7,269 nucleotides of DNA from an uncultured Ruminococcus sp. (GTDB lineage Bacteria > Bacillota_A > Clostridia > Oscillospirales > Ruminococcaceae): positions 1 to 7,269 of the forward strand of contig CAMYYQ010000046.1 in assembly GCA_947303535.1 (NCBI GenBank), written 5' to 3'. The notes under the pieces are model-generated. The model ran no database searches. It worked only from the letters and a program-made list of their open reading frames with translations, and was not told the origin of the DNA. The translations under genes were made by a program, and so were the position numbers. Position 1 is the stretch's first letter, and every line of letters begins with the position of its first letter. Below, in pieces: positions 1 through 5,817 of this stretch.

Positions 1-954
1 CCGCTCAGCATCTATCATAGCTTTCGGGATATTGTCATCAGGCAGCTTAACCGAAAGGCTTATATTCTTTTCCTTTGCAGGTGAAAGGAATGCCTCATAG
101 CAGTCAATGATAAGGGTATCAAGCTCTGTGGGAGCAGTTTGCGCAGTAAAGCTTCCGTTGTCCGAACGTGCAAGAGTAAGCAGATCTTCGGTGAGGAGCG
201 CAAGGCGCTTGCCCTCTTTTCTGGCAATTTTTGAGAGATACTGCTGCTGCTCGCCCTCACTTGTCTCCATAGCGTCAAGAGCGGACATTATAGTATTTAC
301 AGGATTTCTTATCTCATGTGAAGCAGCTGCGATAAAGTGAGCCTGCTGCTGATGAGCCTGTTTTACAGGCTTCAGGAGCAGCTTTGTGAAGAGGTAGGAA
401 AATACAAAGAATACTATTGCCGCACCGAGAATTATGAGGATAAAGTATATTATAAGCTTTTTCAGCTGTTTCTGCTGGCTGTCGAGAGATTTTACGGCGT
501 AGACCTCTGTTATGCCCTTGTCACCCGAAATGAATATCATACCCACGTAATACCTGTGGTTCTTTGCCGAATATCTGAATTCATCATGTGCAACAGAGCC
601 CGTGTACCTTAGCCGCTGTATGTCTGTTGAGAAGTCAGACTTTATACTCTCCAGAAGAGCGGAGTTTTCTTCGCTCATGCCCTTAGATGTGGACAGCATA
701 GCCTTGCCGTTATCATAGATGTAAAGCTGATAGCTGTAATTCATATTTATATTCATAAGCCAGCTCTGTGATATAACGTGATCTTTTGAAAGAGTTGAGC
801 TGAAATTGGCGATATCGGTCTTAAAGCTTATGAAAGAATTCTTTTGTATATTGTTCCAGCTTAGATATAGATACAGCAATGACATGACCGCAACAACAAG
901 GGTGCAGACTCCCGTAAACAGCATGGTGAGCCGTATGTGGACTTTTCTGAACAT
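1..954 (-). CDS. Sensor histidine kinase, N-terminal 318 residues (3' end beyond window)
   Basis: Membrane sensor kinase, presumed to autophosphorylate on His and pass phosphate to the adjacent response regulator. I translated 318 stop-free codons from ATG 954-952. TM1 is about residues 9-31, a roughly 130-residue extracytoplasmic sensor region follows (no family recognised), and TM2 is about 167-190. The HisKA phosphoacceptor motif SHEIRNP has His213, and the second dimerisation helix ends in LLTLARSD (about 257-265). The frame leaves the window in the early catalytic domain, before any N, G1 or G2 box could be seen. There is no room for a normal HAMP domain: only about 22 residues separate TM2 from His213. 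The start is supported by GGAGGG (966-961) 6 nt upstream and by its position 2 nt after the regulator stop, which suggests translational coupling. The family call is firm; the stimulus is unknown. It is co-transcribed with, and downstream of, the regulator. Confidence 0.93.
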   Translation of the reverse strand, partial: MFRKVHIRLTMLFTGVCTLVVAVMSLLYLYLSWNNIQKNSFISFKTDIANFSSTLSKDHVISQSWLMNINMNYSYQLYIYDNGKAMLSTSKGMSEENSALLESIKSDFSTDIQRLRYTGSVAHDEFRYSAKNHRYYVGMIFISGDKGITEVYAVKSLDSQQKQLKKLIIYFILIILGAAIVFFVFSYLFTKLLLKPVKQAHQQQAHFIAAASHEIRNPVNTIMSALDAMETSEGEQQQYLSKIARKEGKRLALLTEDLLTLARSDNGSFTAQTAPTELDTLIIDCYEAFLSPAKEKNISLSVKLPDDNIPKAMIDAER

Positions 955-956
955 AC

Positions 957-1634
957 TCAGCCCTCCGTTGAAAGGCGGTAACCGATGCCGTGAACAGTTT
1001 TTACAGATGAGGAGCTCCCCACCTTTTTCAGTCGTCTGCGGACGAAATAGATATAGTTGTCAAGGTTTCCGTCCTCGATCTCGTAATCCGCGCCCCATAT
1101 CCTTGCAAGGATAGTCTGACGGGATAGAGTCTGATTTGGATTGCGCATAAACAGTTCAAGGAGCTCGCTCTCCTTATTGGAAAGGGTACAGCTCTCGGCA
1201 GGACCTGTCAGCATCTTGCCCTCGGCATTATAGCTTATATCACCCACAGTGAGCTTTTCAAGGCTCTCGATGCCTGTGGGACGGCGTAGCCTGCACCTGA
1301 TACGTGCCATAAGCTCGCCGAATTCATAGGGCTTTACCATATAGTCGTCAGCACCGCAGTCCAGACCTGTTATCTTATCGTTGAGCTCTCCTAAAGCCGT
1401 CAGCATTATAACGGGAGTCTCATTGCCATTCCTGCGCATTTCTGAAAGTATGGTAAGACCGTCCTTGTGCGGGAGCATACAGTCAAGCAGTACAAGGTCG
1501 TAGGCATTGCGGCTGAGATAGTAGTCAGCGTCCTCGCCGTCAAAGCACAGGTCAGCGGAAAAGCCCTCTTTTTCAAGTCGGAATTGCAGCAGCGTACATT
1601 GTTCTTTGTCGTCCTCTATAATAAGTATACGCAT
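957..1634 (-). CDS. OmpR/PhoB-family response regulator (receiver + winged helix)
   Basis: DNA-binding transcription factor of a two-component system, 225 aa, the usual length for the family. The receiver domain (about 1-118) carries the acidic pocket Asp8/Asp9, phosphoacceptor Asp51 in LLDCMLP, switch Thr79 in MLTA and the conserved Lys101 in VKPYEFGEL. The C-terminal winged helix (about 125-222) has LSNKESELLELF, the recognition-helix region NLDNYIYFVRRRLKK and the terminal wing VKTVHGIGYRL. All key residues are intact. The ATG at 1634-1632 is preceded by AAAGGA (1648-1643) at 8-nt spacing. The kinase gene starts 2 nt after its TGA, so the pair is one operon. Regulators of this family bind head-to-tail direct repeats with an 11-bp period, and such an array lies about 180 bp upstream between this gene and the divergent transporter operon. 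That array is therefore its probable target, which is an inference. Confidence 0.96.
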   Translation of the reverse strand: MRILIIEDDKEQCTLLQFRLEKEGFSADLCFDGEDADYYLSRNAYDLVLLDCMLPHKDGLTILSEMRRNGNETPVIMLTALGELNDKITGLDCGADDYMVKPYEFGELMARIRCRLRRPTGIESLEKLTVGDISYNAEGKMLTGPAESCTLSNKESELLELFMRNPNQTLSRQTILARIWGADYEIEDGNLDNYIYFVRRRLKKVGSSSSVKTVHGIGYRLSTEG

Positions 1635-1642
1635 AGAAGATA

Positions 1643-1648
1643 TCCTTT
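1643..1648 (-). promoter_or_regulatory. Ribosome binding site of the response regulator gene
   Basis: Minus-strand AAAGGA lies 8 nt before the ATG at 1634 and supports that start. It sits just downstream of the heptamer repeat tract and a CTTTATAAAG palindrome (1653-1662), so leader RNA structure could affect its accessibility. Confidence 0.7.
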
Positions 1649-1664
1649 CTTTCTTTATAAAGCC

Positions 1665-1706
1665 CTTAGCCTTTAGCCCTTAGCCTTTAGCCCTTAGCCT
1701 TTAGCC
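1665..1706 (-). repeat. Tandem heptamer repeat, six GGCTAAR units
   Basis: Read on the minus strand, 42 bp consist of six uninterrupted heptamers alternating GGCTAAA and GGCTAAG. This equals three perfect copies of a 14-mer (plus-strand CCCTTAGCCTTTAG at 1663-1676, 1677-1690 and 1691-1704). A degenerate seventh unit, GGCTTTA, follows at 1664-1658. The tract lies in the predicted 5' leader of the response regulator mRNA, between its promoter and its ribosome binding site. It is non-coding. Copy number would be expected to vary by slippage. Confidence 0.93.
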
Positions 1707-1774
1707 AATGTGTCGCCTTCGGCGAATAATTTAAATAATGTGAGCGCAAGCGAACTCTTTCGGCTAACGGCTAA
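1694..1774 (-). repeat. Inverted repeat with internal hairpins (REP/MITE-like leader element)
   Basis: On the minus strand, TTAGCCGTTAGCC (1774-1762) is complementary to GGCTAAAGGCTAA (1706-1694) at 12 of 13 positions. The 55 bp between the arms hold a perfect 5-bp hairpin, TCGCC-GAA-GGCGA (1725-1713), and a second imperfect one with GAG/CTC and CGC/GCG pairs (1757-1742). An AT-rich segment with ATTTAAAT separates them. The whole looks like a small palindromic intergenic element that ends in, or has grown into, the adjoining heptamer tract. It has no coding capacity. Whether it is a dispersed genomic repeat cannot be judged from one copy. Confidence 0.8.
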
Positions 1775-1781
1775 TATAATT

Positions 1782-1810
1782 ATTATAGCACATATTATGC
1801 GGCTTGGAAA
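1782..1810 (-). promoter_or_regulatory. Predicted sigma-A promoter for the response regulator-kinase operon
   Basis: On the minus strand, a perfect -10 TATAAT (1787-1782) is preceded by the extended element TGC (1790-1788). A -35-like TTTCCA (1810-1805, four of six matches to TTGACA) lies 17 bp upstream. Transcription would start near 1775, giving a leader of about 140 nt that contains the inverted repeat and heptamer tract. The -35 sits 3 bp from the first TTAGAG box at 1814, so the regulator array lies directly upstream of this promoter and could act on it. Confidence 0.72.
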
Positions 1811-1813
1811 GTT

Positions 1814-1879
1814 TTAGAGAAAAATTAGAGATTAATTAGAGGAAAATTAGAGAATTATTAGAGGAGTTTTAGAGATTGA
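1814..1879 (+). promoter_or_regulatory. Six-fold 11-bp direct-repeat operator (TTAGAG-N5)x6
   Basis: The identical hexamer TTAGAG begins at 1814, 1825, 1836, 1847, 1858 and 1869, exactly 11 bp apart with no mismatch in any copy. The five-base tails differ (AAAAA, ATTAA, GAAAA, AATTA, GAGTT, ATTGA), so only the hexamer is constrained, as expected for protein contacts on one face of the helix. Direct repeats with an 11-bp period are the known binding arrangement of OmpR/PhoB-family regulators, two boxes per dimer. Six boxes would hold three dimers. The final box ends 13 bp before the transporter operon -10 and takes the place of a -35, consistent with activation. The cognate regulator is probably the one encoded at 957-1634. 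Confidence 0.9.
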
Positions 1880-1881
1880 TG

Positions 1882-1897
1882 TGATATTATAATATCA
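1882..1897. promoter_or_regulatory. 16-bp perfect palindrome over the operon -10
   Basis: TGATATTATAATATCA is an exact 16-bp palindrome, and one further matching pair lies outside a single mismatch. It completely covers the predicted -10 TATAAT. A dimeric repressor bound here would block RNA polymerase. An AT-rich -10 region can be palindromic by chance, so operator function is only a possibility. Confidence 0.45.
1888..1893 (+). promoter_or_regulatory. Predicted -10 element of the transporter operon promoter
   Basis: Perfect TATAAT with no acceptable -35 at 16-18 bp spacing (AGTTTT stands at the 17-bp position). The position is filled instead by the last TTAGAG boxes, the pattern seen at promoters that depend on an OmpR/PhoB-type activator. 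Transcription should start near 1900, leaving a leader of about 20 nt before the lipoprotein gene. Confidence 0.72.
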
Positions 1898-1904
1898 TAA
1901 AGAC

Positions 1905-1910
1905 AGGAGG
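1905..1910 (+). promoter_or_regulatory. Ribosome binding site of the lipoprotein gene
   Basis: AGGAGG lies 9 nt before the ATG at 1920, a near-perfect match to the anti-Shine-Dalgarno sequence. It fixes the start codon, which the lipoprotein signal peptide also supports. Confidence 0.9.
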
Positions 1911-1919
1911 TACACAAAA

Positions 1920-4106
1920 ATGAATTCACTAAAAAAGACTTTAGCTGTTATAATGTCACTTGCAATGCTTGCACCTCTGACATCTTGCAGCAAGGAAAAA
2001 GCTACAGAAGTAACGCTTCTTTCGTCAAAGGGCGGATATGCCGAATCAAAGGTGGAGGGCAGAACAGGTGATATGCAAAGTGCTTCCGAGTTTGTAACTA
2101 TCGGCGAAAAAACAGGCGTAATATCCGCGTGGGCAAGAGAGCTTGTGTATATATCCAAGGACGGCACAAGAGTATTCAGAAGCGAGGTCGAGGATCTGAC
2201 TAAAAATGATGACGATGATATATACGCTGTCTATGCGGCATCTGATAAAGGCTTAGTCATATGCAAGGGCGGCGATACCTGTGTCATAAACGCCGAGGGT
2301 GAATGTAACAAGGTCACAGGTGCGGATTATCTGTACAATGTGGAATTTGCCGATAACGGCAGGCTTTACGGTGTTAATTATAATGCTCTGTATGAAGTGG
2401 ATATCAATACAGGCGTGGCTAAGAAGCTGGCAGATAAAGGAGAACGTATAAACTTCTTTGACATCATAGGAAACAGGATATTCTACGGCGACAGAGACGG
2501 CGTACATATTTACGATATCGAAAAGAACAGCGAGACAGAAGTCCCCGATGTTCTTGCCGATCTGCTGGGCAAGTACAAGGCTGAAAAAAGCGATGCGGAA
2601 CACGCTCTTGACATCTGCGCAGGAAACAATGATGATATATATATCGGCTGTGAGGACGGACTTTATCATTATTCATGGGGTGGAAACTTTGCAGAGCAGA
2701 TAATCGACGGACTTATAAGCCGTTTCGGTGATCCCTCCGATCAGTTCGGCACCATATACTGTGCTCCCGACGGAACTATATATGCCACATTCAACAGCGG
2801 AATGTACAAATACGTCTATGATCCCGAGATCGAAAACGCTGTGACTTCAGAGCTTAAAGTATACAGCCTTGAAAAGAATAACACCATTTCTCAGATAGTA
2901 AGCAGCTTTGCTGCGGACAACAGAAATATCAAGGTGGATTATCAGGTGGGCATGAAAGACGGTCTTACCTACAGCGACGCCATGAAGGAGCTTACTACAC
3001 AGATACTTTCGGGAAATGCTCCTGATGTCATAGTCATTGACGGACTTGACAATGATAACCTCATTGAAAAGAATATGCTCACAGACCTTTCTCAGTATGA
3101 GAGCAAATGGCATCCCGACAGCGAGATACTTGATAATATTGCAAAGTGGAACACTGAGAACGGCAAGCTTTACAGTGTTGCCTGCAAATTCCGCATACCT
3201 GCCGTAGGTGCAGAGAGAAAAGACCTTGAAAAAATAAAGTGCTTTGCAGATGCAGCCGACCTCTGCGAGAAATACCGCAAGGAGAAAGATCCTCAGTATA
3301 CTATCCTTGACTTTTTCGAGGAGACCGACCCTATCCGTATTGGACTTGTGTATGAGGGAAACAAGCTCCTCAGCGGCACTCCCGATAAGGCTGCCTTTGA
3401 AAAGTTCTTTGAAAGCTGTGCTAAGCTGTATAACAATGATAAATCAAAAAGTGAAGAGGCTACTTATGTTATTTCAAGTACCGACAGCGATGAGGCAAGC
3501 TCTGAATACTTTTTCGGCACAAGATATATGGCAGAGAAGATGAATAAGAACGTTATTGCTCTGGGTTCATTGAACGGCTTTGAAAATGAACTTAATGTAG
3601 TATATTCATTAATGAAGATAGATAATGATATAGATGCAGCATACAGATACGGCATGGAAAGTGACAAGAGCTTTGTACCCAACTGCAATATAGCTGTAAG
3701 CGAGTCAAGCAAGAATAAGGAAGACGCATTCAAATTCATAGCTGCCGCCCTTGGTGAGGACTCTCAGGAAATAGAACATTCCGACGGCTTCCCTGTAAAT
3801 AAGGCTGCACTTGAAAGCTTTTATGAAATGAACAAAGACGCTGATAATGTCTATTCATTATATGTGCCGCCCTTTGACAGCAATGAAGAAGGAGAAGGAG
3901 CCGAGGTGGATATGGAATGGATGTCAGATGATGAGGCTGAGAAGTTCGACAGCTTTATCCAGACTCTTACCGAACCTGTATTCATAAAGTATTCCGTAAG
4001 AGATATAATCGAGGAAGCAGGAAAGAAGTGCATAGAGGGCACTGTAACTGCGGAGCAGGCTGCCGAGGATACAGTAAAGCAGCTTGAACTTAAAATGAAA
4101 GAATAG
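1920..4106 (+). CDS. Lipoprotein: beta-propeller-like domain fused to ABC solute-binding domain
   Basis: Predicted surface lipoprotein of 728 aa that should capture a solute for the two permeases encoded next. The signal peptide has Lys5-Lys6, a hydrophobic core and the lipobox LTSC, with lipidation at Cys23. Residues about 55-303 hold at least five repeats resembling propeller blades (for example DDIYIGCEDGLYHY at 238-251 and DGTIYATFNSGMYKY at 284-298), spaced about 40-50 residues and close to the Reg_prop pattern. From about 309 the chain looks like a family 1 extracellular solute-binding protein: LKVYSLEKNNTISQIVSSF, then LTTQILSGNAPDVIVIDG (358-375), SESSKNKEDAFKFIAAAL (594-611) and an alpha-helical C-terminus containing GTVTAEQAAEDTVKQL. 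Typical binding proteins of this class are about 400-450 aa, so the extra 280 residues are notable. It is the first gene of the operon, 2 nt before the permease gene. The substrate is unknown; a carbohydrate is likely from the family. Confidence 0.88.
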   Translation: MNSLKKTLAVIMSLAMLAPLTSCSKEKATEVTLLSSKGGYAESKVEGRTGDMQSASEFVTIGEKTGVISAWARELVYISKDGTRVFRSEVEDLTKNDDDDIYAVYAASDKGLVICKGGDTCVINAEGECNKVTGADYLYNVEFADNGRLYGVNYNALYEVDINTGVAKKLADKGERINFFDIIGNRIFYGDRDGVHIYDIEKNSETEVPDVLADLLGKYKAEKSDAEHALDICAGNNDDIYIGCEDGLYHYSWGGNFAEQIIDGLISRFGDPSDQFGTIYCAPDGTIYATFNSGMYKYVYDPEIENAVTSELKVYSLEKNNTISQIVSSFAADNRNIKVDYQVGMKDGLTYSDAMKELTTQILSGNAPDVIVIDGLDNDNLIEKNMLTDLSQYESKWHPDSEILDNIAKWNTENGKLYSVACKFRIPAVGAERKDLEKIKCFADAADLCEKYRKEKDPQYTILDFFEETDPIRIGLVYEGNKLLSGTPDKAAFEKFFESCAKLYNNDKSKSEEATYVISSTDSDEASSEYFFGTRYMAEKMNKNVIALGSLNGFENELNVVYSLMKIDNDIDAAYRYGMESDKSFVPNCNIAVSESSKNKEDAFKFIAAALGEDSQEIEHSDGFPVNKAALESFYEMNKDADNVYSLYVPPFDSNEEGEGAEVDMEWMSDDEAEKFDSFIQTLTEPVFIKYSVRDIIEEAGKKCIEGTVTAEQAAEDTVKQLELKMKE

Positions 4107-4108
4107 CC

Positions 4109-4966
4109 ATGATAAACAGGGTAATTTCGCGGAGAAAGCTTGGGTATCTGCCCTTCCTGCTGCCCAGCCTTGCAGGAGTGCTGGTGTTTACGTTCATGCC
4201 CTTTGCGGACTCTGTGCGCAGGTCGTTCTGTACAGCTGTAACGGGTGATCTTGTTGGGGTAAACAATTATAAAGCTGTATTCAGTAACGAAGCGTTCAGG
4301 CTTGCTGTAAAAAACACTTTAAAATTCGTGGGAGTATGTCTGCCGCTGCTCATATCCGTTTCATTTCTGGCAGCATACGCCCTCAGCAGGCTTAAATACA
4401 TAAGGCTCTTAAAATCTGTACTTCTTTTTCCGCTGGCAGTTCCTACCGCAGCTCTTGTGCTGGTGTGGCAGATACTTTTCAGCGACACAGGCTATATAAA
4501 CAATATCCTTACCTCTCACGGACACAGCGCGGTAAGCTTTTTAAGCTCATCGGCTTCATTCTGGGTGCTTGTGGGAAGTTATATATGGAAAAACCTCGGA
4601 TATACGGTGCTCCTCTGGCTTACGGGCATAATGAGTGTATCCACAGCTGTGATCGATGCTGCGAAGGTAGACGGTGCAAATGACAGGCAGATACTTTTCC
4701 GTATCATACTGCCCGAACTCAAACCTACGCTTTATACTATCACAATAATATCATTCCTTAACTCCTTCAAGGTGTTCCGTGAGGCATACCTTGTTGCAGG
4801 AGCATATCCTGACAGTCACATCTACCTTTTGCAGCATCTTTTCAATAACTGGTTCGTGAATATGGACCTTGACAAAATGGCGGCGGCAGCAGTAATAGTT
4901 TTCGCTGTCATACTCGGGGCGATAGTACTGCTCAGAAAGGCATGGGACAAGGAGGAACAGCCATGA
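4109..4966 (+). CDS. ABC sugar-type transporter permease, MalF/UgpA-like
   Basis: Integral membrane subunit of an ABC importer, 285 aa, normal for the family. Predicted membrane segments lie at about residues 12-32, 69-93, 102-123, 151-175, 205-228 and 257-276. The cytoplasmic EAA loop that docks the ATPase is clear: DAAKVDGANDRQILFRIILP (183-202). The start MINRVISRRKLGYLPFLLPS matches the usual N-terminus of this family, with a basic patch before TM1. The ATG stands 2 nt after the lipoprotein stop, and only a weak upstream GAAAG is visible, so translation probably depends on coupling. The stop TGA overlaps the next gene's ATG. It should form a heterodimer with the following permease. A carbohydrate or glycoside substrate is inferred from the family. 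Confidence 0.93.
   Translation: MINRVISRRKLGYLPFLLPSLAGVLVFTFMPFADSVRRSFCTAVTGDLVGVNNYKAVFSNEAFRLAVKNTLKFVGVCLPLLISVSFLAAYALSRLKYIRLLKSVLLFPLAVPTAALVLVWQILFSDTGYINNILTSHGHSAVSFLSSSASFWVLVGSYIWKNLGYTVLLWLTGIMSVSTAVIDAAKVDGANDRQILFRIILPELKPTLYTITIISFLNSFKVFREAYLVAGAYPDSHIYLLQHLFNNWFVNMDLDKMAAAAVIVFAVILGAIVLLRKAWDKEEQP
4949..4955 (+). promoter_or_regulatory. Ribosome binding site deciding the start of the second permease
   Basis: AAGGAGG lies 7 nt before the ATG at 4963. An earlier in-frame ATG at 4942 lies upstream of this site and has no comparable one of its own (only AAAGG, 2 nt before it), so 4963 is preferred. Confidence 0.88.
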
Positions 4967-5814
4967 CAAAAAAGCTTCGCAAATCTTCCATGTACGTTGT
5001 AATGGCAGTAATATGCATTGTTGTTATGTTTCCGCTGTTTCTTGCAGTGATACTTCCCTTGCAGTCCTCAGACGAGCTTGTAAAGACCCTTTCACCCCTT
5101 ATCAACTTCAAAGGGACTTATTCAAAGATAGACTACATCGCCCAGTACCCAACGCTGAATAACTTCAAGGAGCTGCTGTTATACACTCCCGATTTTTACA
5201 AGGTATTCTGGAACTCTTTCCTGATAACGGGTTCAATACTTCTTTTTCAGATACTTGCAGCCGTACCTGCGGCGTGGGCGTTTGCAATGTTCAAATTCAA
5301 AGGAAGAAAGTTTCTTTTTGATATATATATAATATTTATGCTCATACCCTTTCAGGTAACGATGCTGTCACAGTATCTTATCATAGACGGTATGAAGCTG
5401 ATGAATAACCGTCTTGCAGTCATATTGCCTGCGATATTCTCGACCTTCCCTGTATTTCTCATATATCGCGGCTTTGCGGACATACCCCGTGATGTAGCGG
5501 ACTCTGCAAGGATAGACGGTGCAAACGAATGGCAGGTACTCAGGTATATCGGACTTCCTCTTGGTAAGGCAGGTATACTTGCCTGCGTGGTACTTAGTTT
5601 TCTCGACCTCTGGAATATGGTGGAGCAGCCGCTGACATTCCTCAAGGATAAGCGGCTGTATCCGCTGTCACTGTATCTGCCCATGCTTGGAGCAGACAGG
5701 GGCGAGATGCTTTTATCTGCGGCAATAGCCACACTTGTGCCTGCGGTATTCGTGTTCGTTATAGGGCAGGACGAGCTTGAACAGGGAATTATCGCTTCCG
5801 CCCTCAAGGAGTAG
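4963..5814 (+). CDS. ABC sugar-type transporter permease, MalG/UgpE-like
   Basis: Second membrane subunit of the importer, 283 aa from ATG 4963. Membrane segments are predicted at about 11-32, 82-108, 117-138, 150-172, 202-222 and 250-268. The EAA loop is DSARIDGANEWQVLRYIGLP (180-199). The segment WNMVEQPLTFLKDKRLYPLS (217-236) fits the conserved WN-x-F/L-x-x-PL region of this subfamily, and the C-terminus ends in the usual short tail (DELEQGIIASALKE). The start was chosen for its AAGGAGG site and because ATG overlaps the first permease's TGA as ATGA, a classic coupling junction. The longer alternative from 4942 would add MGQGGTA and is less likely. No ATPase gene follows, so the pair may borrow a shared MsmK-like ATPase encoded elsewhere, as known for many Bacillota sugar importers. 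Confidence 0.93.
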   Translation: MTKKLRKSSMYVVMAVICIVVMFPLFLAVILPLQSSDELVKTLSPLINFKGTYSKIDYIAQYPTLNNFKELLLYTPDFYKVFWNSFLITGSILLFQILAAVPAAWAFAMFKFKGRKFLFDIYIIFMLIPFQVTMLSQYLIIDGMKLMNNRLAVILPAIFSTFPVFLIYRGFADIPRDVADSARIDGANEWQVLRYIGLPLGKAGILACVVLSFLDLWNMVEQPLTFLKDKRLYPLSLYLPMLGADRGEMLLSAAIATLVPAVFVFVIGQDELEQGIIASALKE

Positions 5815-5817
5815 ACA

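Noticed and set aside
806..1114. Open frame of 102 codons on the plus strand across the regulator-kinase junction
   Set aside because: It is antisense to the conserved winged-helix region and the kinase start, and shows no recognisable family.
1635..1775. Known riboswitch or T-box in the response regulator leader
   Set aside because: No recognised riboswitch core or specifier/T-box sequence is visible; the structure is explained by simple heptamer repeats and small palindromes.
1865..1870. AGTTTT as a -35 element of the transporter operon
   Set aside because: It is at the right distance but has almost no match to TTGACA; activator-dependent recruitment through the TTAGAG boxes explains the promoter better.
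1814..1879. Short regularly spaced repeats as a CRISPR array
   Set aside because: The repeats are 6 bp with 5-bp spacers, far too short; the 11-bp period fits regulator binding.
4942..4962. Earlier in-frame ATG as start of the second permease
   Set aside because: It lies upstream of the strong AAGGAGG site and would lengthen the overlap with the first permease; ATG 4963 has the better site and the ATGA coupling junction.
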